The notes under the pieces are model-generated. The model did no database searches. It was not told the origin of the DNA and saw nothing but the letters and a program-made list of their open reading frames with translations. DNA of 64,000 nt, taken from Axinella damicornis. Taxonomy: Eukaryota > Porifera > Demospongiae > Axinellida > Axinellidae. The DNA lies in assembly GCA_963931865.1 (NCBI GenBank), contig OZ007507.1, forward strand, positions 19,285,985 through 19,349,984, written 5' to 3'. Shown piece by piece: positions 47,089 to 58,767 of this stretch. Position 1 is the first letter of the stretch. The number at the start of each line of letters is the position of its first letter. The translations under genes and the position numbers were made by a program.

Positions 47089-47804
47089 TAATGGTGTACC
47101 AATAGATAGCTGCATGACTGTTGTGGAGTTAACATCTGTTTGGTTTTGCACTGGTATAATTATCCCTGCCCATTCCTATTGATTTTAGTGTAGCATTTTC
47201 CACTTCAATAGATCAGTGTATGCCATTAACTTAAGAACATATAGTGTGACCTTCATCCCATAATTGTTCCACCATTATAGCTAATTAGTTTTCCTCGCAA
47301 TTATATTATTATCACTGATCCTTTTGTGCATAATTCCGTTTCAAATATGACTCTCCTCTTGATAACTGCATGTAACTATTGTATTACCAACCTGTATAGT
47401 GGAGAATGCATCACCGAAGGATATATAGCATGTCCTCGATCTTCAACACTTTTGAGTATGTTATAGACTAGACTAAGTATTCTCTAGTAATCTCTAGCGT
47501 TCTTTCTCTACAAATCTCTAGTAGTATTTCATTCCATGGGACATCTCTGGAACTTTGGGGGTAATTCCTGGGATTCAGCAGATGATGTACCCGTGGTCAT
47601 ACTAAACCCAAAGTTGAGTCCAACTGAACAAAAAGTGAGGTTAATATATTGTGTGTGAACTTGAGGTTCTGTTAGAACACACCAGTTCAGAGAACTAAAA
47701 CTCTTGGATGTTGTCTCTTCTAGTGTAAGCTACAACAGTTGGATATCATCTCTTCTTGTAGCTACAGTATTTGCAAGACCGTCATCCAGATCTAGAACTG
47801 TTGT

Positions 47805-47949
47805 AAGAGGAGGAGGAGGAGGGATAAGGAGAGGAGGGAGGGAAGGGAAGGTAGGAGAGGGAGGAGTGGGGGAAGGAAGACAGAATAACGAAGGGAAGGG
47901 GGAGGGAGGGAACGATCAAAGAAAAAGGAAGAGAGGAGGGTGGGTAGGA
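47805..47949 (+). repeat. polypurine tract
   Basis: This is the U6 copy, which starts with a run of GGA units not seen in the others. Confidence 0.85.
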
Positions 47950-48433
47950 TACTGTACATGATTGGTCAAGTGGACTCAATATAGAATGCATGTGTGGTAT
48001 ACATACATACAGTTTGCTTTCACAGGTATTGAGGTAACCACTACTTCTGCACCCTCTATATATACATTTAAGAACCTTGTTCATTTAGTATAGTTTGTAT
48101 GGGCATGTGCTTGTATTAGTGATTTTCACTACTCACTATGTCCTTTGCATCTGCATAAAGTTTTATAGAAAAAAACCCACCAGCTTGTAATATAAAATTC
48201 TGCTGCTCGAGGTGCCATTACAATGCTAATACTTACACTGGTACAATTGGGGGATGAGGTGAGATACGTAATCCCCTCATCCCTTCTCACTTTCTGAATC
48301 CATGCACTTGTCAACCTGTTTGTATTCTCATGGTCTACTCTTAGCTAACTAACCTCAGGTATCTTATTCATGGTCGCTTCCTGTTGTCCTTTTGTCTTTA
48401 ACAGGCACAAAGCACAATGGAGTTCAACAATAC

Positions 48434-48608
48434 TTTTTTCTTTTTTCCTATTTTTTTTTTTTAGCCAAAATAGCTGCTCTACAGCTGTAGTATAACTTAC
48501 AATACAGGACCAAGGGAAAAAATTAAAAAGTAAAATACATAGACACACTACCGTACAAAAGGAAAAACTAACACAAAATACAAAACGAGACAAAATACAT
48601 GCAAAAAC
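48434..48608 (-). mobile_element. reversed retroposon fragment with poly-A tail
   Basis: 175 bp are inserted into the micro-ORF and flanked by the 9-bp duplication CAACAATAC (48425-48433 and 48609-48617). The T-rich left end is the poly-A tail of an element on the minus strand. A target duplication with a poly-A tail means insertion by LINE-type machinery; the body may be a LINE 3' end or a SINE. I do not recognise the family. Confidence 0.75.
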
Positions 48609-49327
48609 CAACAATACCTGGCACAAGCGTTACCCAGGCAACAGATACATGCTGTACATGAACTGCATATGGCCTAAGTAGGTTCCCCTTGCAACAGTCA
48701 GCTGTGTGCAAATACAAAGCACAATGCATTAATAGAAGTCAGCGAATTTGTTTACTTATGTGTGAGTAATTGGCATTGTTGACAGAGATCCTACATGTGC
48801 CCTCAGTGAAATTCCCAGCCCTTGTACCTGTGTGAACTTCAGTGTGTTGTATGCAGTCCTAGGTTCATTTGCAGTGAATCAGCCGTTGGGGACCCTCAGC
48901 ATTCCAGAAATACCCTCTGCAACTGGATAGCACTGACTGCTGAAAACCACCGGTGTAGGCATGTGAGTTTTCCTGGCATGCCATGTGCACTCCTGTTTGT
49001 GACCATAGTACTGCATAGCTATTAAGATCTGCTACGCTGGGTTTTATGAGCACTATGTTGGGTTTTACAAGGACTACTGGTTCTCACAAACACAATAATC
49101 ATGACATCATTTTTCTTCTTGGATATTGGAATGTTGGTTTGCAATAATAAGTTAGTTGATATTACAGTTACCAATACGGTCATTTGTGACTGCATTTACA
49201 AGACAATCTAATGCTGCACGTCCTTTGTCTACCAACCTGCATGGGTGAATGTGTGTGCTTCAATTTAAACAAGAGCTAGCGCATAAGTACCTACTTATAC
49301 ACTCTTGACTGTACTTTCTTTGTACAG

Positions 49328-49461
49328 TGACCACCTGATGATATTAAACTCAGTGAAGCAAGTTAGTGACAATCAAGTTGAAATCTAGCGCACGGCACAG
49401 ATTCTCTGGCCAGTGGTCTAATACAACACTGCATGCCAGGTCAGATGTTGCATGCTGCAGT
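49328..49461 (+). other. candidate noncoding exon (U6), 134 nt
   Basis: It has the same bounds as in U3 (TTTGTACAG and GTAAGTATC) but small deletions make it 134 nt. The length change is neutral for a UTR exon. Confidence 0.35.
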
Positions 49462-49661
49462 GTAAGTATCCATGCACTCTGTATTAGTTTTCCCTTCCCT
49501 AAATTCCCCTCCAGAAATTCCCCCTCCATAGGAGAGGAAATACGTTTTATCATTAACCCCAACCGGAATTTTAAGTGATAATGAGATGTCTAGTAACTCG
49601 GGTATACTGAAGTTGGTGATGAAAGCAATTAAGGATCAAGAACTTGCATTGCGGTACGTAT

Positions 49662-49755
49662 TGGGCTATTCCATTAATCAAGGATACACCCCCTATTGAC
49701 GACAAATTAGTTACTCGTCAATAGGGGGTGTATCCCTATTTAATGGAATAGCCCA
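49662..49755. mobile_element. 94-bp foldback MITE
   Basis: The arms TGGGCTATTCCATTAA...GACGA and their reverse complement pair along about 41 bp with two or three mismatches around an 11-nt centre. The other spacers lack it. Confidence 0.7.
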
Positions 49756-50349
49756 TTTGTAAGCTGATGGTGTTTGCATTACCGTCTCATGCCCAAATCC
49801 CACCCATGAGAGAGCTGTCTGGTTGTACACAGCCTCATTCCCTGGTGCTTGGGAAAATCTAGTCCCGGTACCAGACCCTCAAAATCAGGATCCAGTATCT
49901 AGCGTTGTAACCACACTCTTAGTCTGGTAACTTGGTACACCCACTTTTGAAGAGTATACCAGTAATGCCTCCTGGACATAAATAGTGCTAGTAGCTATAC
50001 ATGCCGCAGAAGAGCACACCAATCAGTGTGAGAGCTGGCGGAGGGCATCAGACACAGAGGAGCTGTGCACAAGGTGTAGGAAAGAATGTCAGAGAGGACT
50101 GGTGGAGCTGTGCCTGCGCCAAAGCAACGTGGCACCATGGACTGGCAGGAGTGCTGGTAGGACTTAGTGTCTGTATGCAAACTTGAAACTTGCATCTTTG
50201 GGATACCGGTACTCGATTTACTTATGAATTTAATTTATCATAACTGTTTGAACTCATACTCTATGCATGTAACCCTCCCTATAGCCACTACCTCTATAGT
50301 GGTTTACAATAGGTAGTGCAAGTTCCCAATAATATCAGCAGCCACCAAT

Positions 50350-50400
50350 AATATTACCATCACCATAATATTACCATCACCATAATATTACCATCACCAT
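50350..50400 (+). repeat. 17-bp tandem repeat, three units
   Basis: AATATTACCATCACCAT occurs three times in a row; U1, U5 and U7 have one unit. Confidence 0.9.
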
Positions 50401-50527
50401 AACATAATTGCTAAGAGGCAATTTTGCCTCATCAACCTCATATGGAAGTTGCAAGGGGTCTGCTGTTCAGGCTTCTGACTATTGTAAGAAGGATGGTGAA
50501 TTTCATGAACAAGGTGAAATGGTTATA
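50401..50527. other. unique insertion of about 120 bp
   Basis: This sequence interrupts the spacer and is absent from every other spacer. One frame is open for about 38 codons (roughly 50415-50529) but I recognise nothing in it. No terminal repeats were found. Confidence 0.45.
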
Positions 50528-51099
50528 AAATATTATACGTTTGGCACTTCATGCATGCAGCAATGATCCCAAGACATGCTCTCCATAACCGCTAGGATAA
50601 TAATCACACGCCACCGCAATGAATTATTATTGCAACTCTTTACATGATTTTATGGGATGAGAGTAGGTTCCTTAAGACTGCCATACACACCCAAAGCACA
50701 TGATGCAAAGCAGAAACTGAATTGTCCACAAGGGCTGGGAAAGACCACAGATAGCAGCTACTCTACAAGCTCACTGCAATAACTATTCAACCATGACCAT
50801 GCCCTGCCTTCGTAATCTGAGTTGGAAAGTGCTGACATGGTTACATGTGATGGTATACGCCCTTGAAACTGGAGTACTGCAACAATATAAGTTGCTACAA
50901 GGGTTCAATTATACCTAAACACTATGAGTTCACATGGCGCGCAAGGATTGTCACAAAGGAACAATACCCTTTGCTGTGTGACAAGCAATATTGATGAATG
51001 CCCAGTGAGTTAATGGCAGTGCAGACAAAGTGTTTCTGGGTGATGATGATAAGCATTCCTGGATGACAATAACCGAGCATTGGAAATTGCACATTTCAA

Positions 51100-51109
51100 C
51101 CATATAAGG
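51100..51109. promoter_or_regulatory. CArG-like box CCATATAAGG (copy 7)
   Basis: It lies 416 bp before the ATG of copy 7. Confidence 0.35.
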
Positions 51110-51515
51110 AACCATGTGACAACAATTGTTAAATCATTGTGCATGAGTGTGCTATCCACACCGCTGCTTCCAAGTGCATGATAACTAATAGCTAGGTTAT
51201 TGGATGTTGAACACTGGTTACTTCGATCACCAATGTACTAACTAATGAGCTTCCTGCCATTCGCGATAAGTTAATGTTAATTGTAAGCTTAAGGATACAC
51301 CGTTTATGTGCCATTGGCGAGCGACACTAGCAGTCTCACGGTCTCCCAGTCACCCAGCACCACTGATGAGGGCTAGTATTGACAACAGTGCATGTCCTGC
51401 ACCAGAGATGACTCCAACCTGGTGAACTAAGGGAGCTGTTTAAACTTTACATGCATGCATTTCAGGTACTCGTCAGATTGTGATCACCATAACCGTATAC
51501 ATACCTCCTGCAGAA

Positions 51516-54500
51516 ATGGGCTACAGTCACCTCCTACTAGCAGTGTTGTTATGCTACACTGCCAAAACCCACTCAGTGTACGACGGAACTGTCATACACA
51601 TCCCTTCACTCAACCAATCCTCCACCAACTCTCTTGCCTACTATCTGTGTGAGGGTGCTGGAAACCTGACGAGCAACACCACCATCGTTCTCTCTCACAC
51701 CATCGTACACTACATCCCTCCAGGCCCATTCTGCCTGGTTGAGAATATAGCAGGCCTTACCATATATGGGAACAGCTCAGATAATCCAGCTGTGGTGAAA
51801 TGTAACTCCACAAGTCATGACGTGAGGGGATTTGGGTTCTTCAATGTAACAAATCTCGTCATTTCAAACATTGTTGTAGAGAGCTGTGGTGGAGTCATTG
51901 ACCAGAATGCTACCAAATATATCAATATCTCGTTGTTCTACTTTCAGCCAGGCCAGAGAGCTGTATTCCTCTTCAATCACTGTTTTGACCTGATGTTGGA
52001 CTGTATTCAGATCAGCGAGTACTGTGGGTTCGCTGTTGTTGGTGCAAATGTGATGGGAAGAAGTTCAGTGACCAAAACTGTGCTAAGCAGCTGTTCACCA
52101 CTTCAATATAATTGCACAGCTGTAGGTGCATTCATATTCTATGTGGACAGTGAACTACCACACATAAATTCATGGCACAATCTCACAACTACTCTCACCA
52201 TTTCTGAGTGTAATGTTCTTGGCAAGTCTTGTCCTTGGTGTCCAGTAATATATACTTACACCAACCCCCCATTTCCCGATATTCCTACCAATGCAGCCCA
52301 AGGAGTCAATGTTGCATGTTCACAGCAGTCATACTTTGTGCATATCCATATACAGCAAAGCAACTTCTCTTCAGATGAAGAGGGCCTTCTTCTCCTGCAC
52401 GTATTCAAGGATTCTGTGATGTCCAAGGTGACTATTGATGATGAGTGCATATTTGACAGTCAGGGTTTGGAAGTCAGGTTTTACTTCAAAACAGACCTTG
52501 TGAACTATGGCAGTAGTGCTACAGCTTATGCAACAGAAATCAAGAATTCTATGTTTTTGAATGCCTTTATCAACATAGCTCTTGAACAACAACAGCGTTT
52601 GCCTGGCCGGCTCACAAAAGTTTCTCTTAATGATGTCAAAATGATTAACACCTTCGTAAATGCACAAAACACTCTTGGAAACTTGATCCTGGAAATGAAC
52701 AACATACAATTTTATCTTGAGGAATTTACTGGATCCGGACTTATTATAGTCACCTCTTTGGCCGATTTCTCTATTTCTAGTAATTTAGAGTCACAGAGTC
52801 ATTTCAAATTCACTGTGATAGCTGCCTTTGATACAGATGTGCATCTGAGTGGAAATCTATCATTTACAAACACACTACTCGGTTTGTACGGAACCTCCCA
52901 CCTCATTCTTCAAGAGCCACTTTCTGCCATGTTTGTTCGTAAACCTATTCGTTACTACAGTTTGATGGTAATGACAATAATTCTACACATTCCTTTTGAA
53001 GTCATGACAGAAAAGTGTCCTATCCAGTTCAGCACTCCACACATCTACACACCTGATAACATCACGGATATTGACATCCATCTGACCTTCAACAGTACAT
53101 CTGCAACAGCATATGATTATGCTGTTTATGCAACTACCACTAAGTGTCTACTGAATGGGATTACTAATGTTACTCCCCGTGACGTCTACATGGCTACTTT
53201 TCATATTGCAAATGATCCTAACATCTTCCGTCACATATCGTCACAACCAACCAGTCTAACTATTTCTTGCAAGTGCAGGTCTATGGATAGAGACACCAAT
53301 TGTTCAAAATCAGGTTTTGATTATTCCATTGCAACCTATCCTGGGAAAACATTTCAGATTGGTATTGCAGTTACTGATGAAAATTCCAATCCAGCTTCTG
53401 CCATTGTTACAGCTGAGTTTATAAATCAACCCCATTTCACACTTGGACAAGAGCAAGGTACAATTCAGTTCTTTGGAAAAACCAATTGTTCCATGCACAA
53501 CTTCACAGTAAGCAGCACACTGCCAACTACAGGCTCAGTGCCAATCATTATGTATTTTATGCTGACATCCACCCAAGGCCTAGACATTGCTGTACCCGGA
53601 ATGGTACTACATGTGCACATGCTGGACTGCCCTGCAGGATTTAGGAACTTTGAGGGCATATGTAAGTGCATACCTCTCCTTGCCTGGTATGGTGCAGTCT
53701 GCAACATTGACACTAGTAGCATTAAGATTCCCACAGGTGTGTGGATTGGTGTCGTGAATCAGAATAATCTCACAGTAGGAGTGAGCAAGAACTGTCCAGC
53801 AGGCTACTGCAACTTGGGAGATGTGGACTTCTCTGGATTAGGTTCTGTCTGTAATGGCAAGAGAACTGGAGCTGTGTGTGGAGTGTGTGACAATGGCCTC
53901 AGTGTTCAGTTTGGGTCAACCAAATGCAGCAAGTGCTCGAGTATGTGGCTACTGAGTATAGCAGTGTATGCACTGGCTGGGATCTTGCTTGTTATACTGC
54001 TCTTTGTCCTGCGACTGACTGTGGACAAAGGTACAGTGAATGGACTAATATTCTATGCCAACATTCTTGGAATAAATGCAAGATTTTTCCTCCAAGACGG
54101 CAAACTGCAATTCCTGCTAATCTTTATATCGCTGGTCAACCTTGAGCTAGGCTTTCCAGTCTGCTTCTACAATGGAATGAACGACATAGTCAAAACTGGC
54201 TTGCAGTTTGTATTTCCCATCTACATCTGGAGCATTGTGATTTTCATCATTCTTGCCAGTCGCTATTCCACAAGGGTCTCCAGACTAATGTCACGGTCAT
54301 CAGTCCAGGTCCTTGCCACACTTATCCACCTGTCCTACTCCAAGCTGCTGAGCACAACAGTTGATATCCTGACATACGAGACTGTTGAAACAGAATCTCA
54401 CAATGGTAGCATTAACAACACTTACACCGCATGGTACTTTGATGGGAACGTCCATTATCTCACTGAGGGCCACATTGTCTTGTTCATACTTGCACTGATG

Positions 54501-55112
54501 ACACTAACACTCTTCATCATTCCGTACACCATCATCCTCACGGGAGCCTCATTCTTTGTCAGGTACAAAGTGATCAACTACTTCAAGCCTGTATTCGATG
54601 CTTACTACGGGCCCTACAAGGACAAATGGCGTTTCTGGTTTGGGAGCCGACTTTGGGTGCTGGTAGCAATGCTTATTATTTACACAACACTTGAAAACAA
54701 TGAAGAGCTTATGCTTCTGCTGCAGTTGGTACTCCTTTTACTGTTTATCTTGGTCCAGGCATCCATTAAACCATTCAAGAATGCTCTCATCGGATGGCTT
54801 GATCTGTTCTTCATGCTCAACTACTCAGCAGTGGCCCTAGTTACACTGTACTCCCATTCCCAAAGAAGTGAAGCGATCGTAATGACAATTGGCGTGCTTG
54901 TTGCCACTGCTTTAGTCACTTTTATCGGCATCATTCTCTACCACATTAACCTCGCTTGCAATTTGCAACGATTCTGCCAACAGGATCCACGAGTGAACAT
55001 GCAAGGTGTTGGTGAATATGAGCCACTTGAGGGCAGTGGCTATGATCACGTGTACATTGCAGGATATGAAGACGCTAGATTCCGTGAGCCACTTCTTGGA
55101 AGTCAGTCTTAA
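51516..55112 (+). CDS. array copy 7: intact 1198-residue beta-helix/multi-TM surface protein
   Basis: The start is the ATG at 51516. The order of regions is as in copy 2. The first 370 or so residues are a separate mix: SPLQYNC as in copy 5, a short SSDEEG loop as in copies 1 and 8, and CIQISEYCGF found only here. From about residue 370 it resembles copy 2 closely, and from about residue 550 to the end the two proteins are identical. The near-identity continues for about 1 kb past the stop. A recent conversion or segmental copy between positions 44 kb apart explains this. No lesion was found. Confidence 0.9.
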   Translation: MGYSHLLLAVLLCYTAKTHSVYDGTVIHIPSLNQSSTNSLAYYLCEGAGNLTSNTTIVLSHTIVHYIPPGPFCLVENIAGLTIYGNSSDNPAVVKCNSTSHDVRGFGFFNVTNLVISNIVVESCGGVIDQNATKYINISLFYFQPGQRAVFLFNHCFDLMLDCIQISEYCGFAVVGANVMGRSSVTKTVLSSCSPLQYNCTAVGAFIFYVDSELPHINSWHNLTTTLTISECNVLGKSCPWCPVIYTYTNPPFPDIPTNAAQGVNVACSQQSYFVHIHIQQSNFSSDEEGLLLLHVFKDSVMSKVTIDDECIFDSQGLEVRFYFKTDLVNYGSSATAYATEIKNSMFLNAFINIALEQQQRLPGRLTKVSLNDVKMINTFVNAQNTLGNLILEMNNIQFYLEEFTGSGLIIVTSLADFSISSNLESQSHFKFTVIAAFDTDVHLSGNLSFTNTLLGLYGTSHLILQEPLSAMFVRKPIRYYSLMVMTIILHIPFEVMTEKCPIQFSTPHIYTPDNITDIDIHLTFNSTSATAYDYAVYATTTKCLLNGITNVTPRDVYMATFHIANDPNIFRHISSQPTSLTISCKCRSMDRDTNCSKSGFDYSIATYPGKTFQIGIAVTDENSNPASAIVTAEFINQPHFTLGQEQGTIQFFGKTNCSMHNFTVSSTLPTTGSVPIIMYFMLTSTQGLDIAVPGMVLHVHMLDCPAGFRNFEGICKCIPLLAWYGAVCNIDTSSIKIPTGVWIGVVNQNNLTVGVSKNCPAGYCNLGDVDFSGLGSVCNGKRTGAVCGVCDNGLSVQFGSTKCSKCSSMWLLSIAVYALAGILLVILLFVLRLTVDKGTVNGLIFYANILGINARFFLQDGKLQFLLIFISLVNLELGFPVCFYNGMNDIVKTGLQFVFPIYIWSIVIFIILASRYSTRVSRLMSRSSVQVLATLIHLSYSKLLSTTVDILTYETVETESHNGSINNTYTAWYFDGNVHYLTEGHIVLFILALMTLTLFIIPYTIILTGASFFVRYKVINYFKPVFDAYYGPYKDKWRFWFGSRLWVLVAMLIIYTTLENNEELMLLLQLVLLLLFILVQASIKPFKNALIGWLDLFFMLNYSAVALVTLYSHSQRSEAIVMTIGVLVATALVTFIGIILYHINLACNLQRFCQQDPRVNMQGVGEYEPLEGSGYDHVYIAGYEDARFREPLLGSQS

Positions 55113-56258
55113 TAATGGTGTACCAATAGATAGTTGCTTGACCGTTGTGGAGTTAACATCTGTTTGGTTTTGCACTGGTATAATCATCCCTGCCTATTCC
55201 TATTGATTTTAGTGTAGCATTTTCCAGTAGCTACCAGACTTCATTGACGTTTTGAATATCAACAGATCAGTGTATGCCATTAGCTTATAAGAATGTATAG
55301 TGTGACCTTCATCCATTATTGTTCCACTGTGATGATTTCCTTGCAGTTATATTACTGATCCTTTTGTGCATAATTATAATTCCATAGCTATGGCTCTCCT
55401 CATGATAGCTGCATGTAACTATTGTATTACCAACCTGTATAGTGGTAGCTATGCATCACCGATGGATGGCATGTCCTAAGAATCTTCAAGCTACTGTTTT
55501 GTCATAATTCTTGAAGAAAATTAATGCACATTTCTTCTGTGTGAGTGGTGTATCAGTAATGCACATAATAACACATAACGTGGAACATAGTAAACATGCC
55601 GGATAGAGACTGCATGCTATATATTAATTATTGAACACAATATGACATTGTAGTACTATTGCCCAGTTTATAACAACTGTGTGTGGCCTATTCCGTTATT
55701 GTGACAGCTACAGCCAGCTGTGCTATGGAAAAGCGGAAGTCAAGAAAGTTTACTTAGGCCACAGGTAAGTGTTACATAGGTTGTAATAACAAAGATCCTT
55801 GTCAGTCAGTCTCACGTGGTCAGTCTTGTCAACTGCAACTACATGTGTTCTGAAAGAGTGTAGCTAAGCTCATGTACAGCCATTGTAGCTGTGTGAACTT
55901 TGAATGCAGTCACTCCTGATTCTAGCTGTTGCCGGGAACCCTCCCTCTGCCACTGGACGTAGCTAGCTGTAGCAAGCTAAGATAGCTGAAGACGTGAGTT
56001 TTCACGACATGCACTGCAGATAAGATGTAGTATTGCAGTAAGTTAGTAACTACTAAGAGTAAGATCTTGAGTATTAACTACATGTGCAGTGAGTACAGTC
56101 ATTAGCCTATTGGGATATTGGGATGTTGGTTAATTACAAGTCAGTTGATATTATAGTTACAAATACGGTAATTTGTGACTGCATTTACAAGACAATCTAA
56201 TGCTGCACGTCCTTTGTCTACCAACCTGCATGGGTGAACGTGTGTGCTTTAATTTAAA

Positions 56259-56292
56259 CAAGAGCGCATAAGTACCTACTTATGCGCTCTTG
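56259..56292. repeat. perfect 16-bp palindrome, 2-nt loop
   Basis: CAAGAGCGCATAAGTA and its exact reverse complement flank CC. At the same place U6 (49270-49307) has an imperfect version with a 4-nt longer left arm. Confidence 0.9.
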
Positions 56293-57503
56293 ATTTTAAC
56301 AACTGCACTTTCTTTGTGCAGTGACCACCTGATGATATTAAACTGAGTGAGCAAGTTAGTGACAATCAAGTTGAAATCTAGCAGCACACACCCTCAGGAC
56401 TCTCTGGGCAAGTGGTCTAATACAACACTGCCATGCCAGGTCAGATGTTGCTAGCTACCGCCATGCACGCACTCTGTATTAGTTTTCCCTTCCCTAAATT
56501 CCCCTCCAGAAAGTTCCCCTCCATAGGAGAGGAAATGTGTAAAATTTGATTTATCATTAACCCAACCGGAATTTTAAGTGATAATGAGATGTCTAGTAAC
56601 ATGTTTGCAGTTGGGTATACTGAAGTTGGTGATGAAAGCAAGGATCATGAACCTGTATTGCGGTATGTATTTGTATGCTGATGGTGTTTGCATTACAGTC
56701 TCATGCCCAAATCCCACCCGTGAGAGAGCTGTCTGGTTGCACACAGCCTCATTCCCAGGTGCTTGGGAAATCTAGTCTCGGTACCAGACCCTCAAAATCA
56801 GGATCCAGTATCTAGCGTTGTAACCACACTGGTAACTTGGTATATCCACTTTTGAAGAGTATACCAGTAATGCCTCCTGGACATAAATAGTGCTAGTAGC
56901 TATATATATACATGCCACAGAAGAGCACACCAATCAGTGTGAGAGCTGGCAGAGGGCATCAGACACAGATGAGCAGTGCACAAGGTGTAGGAAAGAATGT
57001 CAGAGAGGACTGGTGGAGCTGTGCCTGCCAAAGCAATGCAGCACCATGGACTTGCAGGAGTGCTGGTAGGACTTAGGATCAATCCTAATTTCTGCATGCA
57101 AACTTGAAACTTGCATCTTTAGGATACTGGTACTCGATTTACTTATGAATTTAATTTATCATAACTGTTTGACCTCCAGTGTTTGCCCTCCCTATAGCCA
57201 CTACCTCTATAGTGGTAATTACAATAGGTATAGTGCAAGTTAATTTCCAATAATATCAGCAGCCACCGATAATATTACCGTCACCATAATATTATACGTT
57301 TGGCAATTCATGCATGCAGCAATGATCCCAAGACATGCTCTCCATAACCGCTATATAGGAATACAATCACACACCACTGCAAATAATTATTATTGCAACT
57401 CTTTACATGATTTATGGGATGAGGGTAGGTTCCTACACACCCAAAGCACATGATGCAAAGCAGAAACTGAATTTTCCACAAGGGCTGGGAAAGACCACAG
57501 ATA

Positions 57504-58025
57504 CACTGTGGAAACTACATTGTTGAAGTAACAATACATTTATCATCCCTTGACTTGCTTGCAGTTGTGATGTGTATAAGTAGCAATTGCACTTGCAAAC
57601 GGTTATGATCAGCAGATGCATCCCATGACGTCGACTATATACGAGCTGCAACTGAGCTAGTGGCTAAACCAACCATCATGTTTTGCAGTGGCACATTCCA
57701 CAGTGAAGGGAGCACTGAGATGCAATTAAGCCTGACCCTTCGCTGTGACTGTTTACAGTACACGCATGTAAAAGGGAAGGGTTGGTTTAACCAGGCTCTG
57801 GGTCACCACCATATTATTGTGCATCTCAGTGCCCCCTTCACTGTGGAATGCGCCACTGCAAAGTATCATGGTAGGTTTGGTCACCTCAGTTTCAGCTCAT
57901 ATGGTCATGCATATATGTGATGCATCTGCTGATCATGTGTTATTGCGGTACTCACAACTCACAACTGCAAGCAAGTCATGAGATGACAAATGTATTGTTA
58001 CTTCAACAATGTAGTTTCCACAGTG
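57504..58025. mobile_element. TA-flanked palindromic MITE, 522 bp
   Basis: The ends CACTGTGGAAACTACATTGT and their reverse complement are flanked by TA (57502-57503, 58026-58027). The complementarity is not limited to the ends: GTGGCACATTCCACAGTGAA near 57690 pairs with a segment near 57840, so almost the whole element is one long imperfect foldback of about 240-bp arms. U5 and U6 have the empty site CACAGATAGCAGC. No coding capacity is evident. Confidence 0.85.
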
Positions 58026-58365
58026 TAGCAGCTACTCTACAAGCTCACTGCAATAACTATTCAACCACTGCCTTCGTAATCAGAGTTGGAAAGTGCTGAC
58101 ATGGTTACATGTGATGGTAGCTATACTCCTTGAAACTCGAGTACTGCAACAATCAAAGTTGCTACAAGGGTTCAATTATACCCATAAACACTATGAGTTC
58201 ACATGGCGTGCAAGGATTGTCAAAGGAACAATACCCTTTGCTGTGTGACAAGCAATATTGATGAATGCCCAGTGAGTTAATTGTAGTGCAGACACAGTGT
58301 TTCTGGGTGATGATAATAAGCATTCCTGGATGACAATAACCGAGCATTGGAAATAGCACTTTTGA

Positions 58366-58375
58366 CCATATAAGG
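58366..58375. promoter_or_regulatory. CArG-like box CCATATAAGG (copy 8)
   Basis: It lies 402 bp before the ATG of copy 8. Confidence 0.35.
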
Positions 58376-58767
58376 AACCGGGTGATGACAATTGTCGAGT
58401 GTGCAAGCCACACCACTGCTTCCAAGTGCATGATAACTAATAGCTAGGTTATTGGATGTTGAACACTGGTTACTTCCATCAACGATGTACTAACTAATGA
58501 GCTTCCTGCCACTCTTAAGCGATAAGTTAATGTTAATTGTAAGGATACACCTTTTATGTGCCATTGGCGAGCGACACTAGCAGTCTCACGGTCTCCCAGT
58601 CACCCAGCACCACTGATGAGGGCTGGTATTGACAACAGTGCATGTCCTGCACCGGAGAGGACTCCAACCTGGTGAACTAAGGGAGCTGTTTTAAACTTTT
58701 ACATGCATGCATTTCAGGTACTCGTCAGATAGTGATCACCATAACCGTATACATACCTCCTGCAGAA

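Larger units (their letters stand above)
47089..51515. other. spacer U6 (type A)
   Basis: It holds a polypurine tract (47805-47949), an unclassified insertion of about 140 bp (about 48038-48178) that includes an A-rich stretch, a reversed poly-A retroposon that splits the micro-ORF (48434-48608), a candidate exon (49328-49461), a short foldback MITE (49662-49755), a 17-bp tandem repeat (50350-50400) with an adjacent unique insertion, and a CArG-like box (51100-51109). No protein gene is supported. Confidence 0.7.
55113..58767. other. spacer U7 (chimeric, type B then A)
   Basis: Up to about 56109 it copies U2 with only a few base differences, then it changes abruptly to type A. It holds a perfect 16-bp palindrome (56259-56292), an acceptor-like site ending at 56321 without the matching donor, a 522-bp palindromic MITE (57504-58025) and a CArG-like box (58366-58375). 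There is no polypurine tract. The open frames at 57433-58099 belong to the MITE. Confidence 0.7.

Noticed and set aside
50348..50400. Possible CRISPR-like array of short repeats
   Set aside because: The three units are adjacent without spacers, and the setting is an animal genome.
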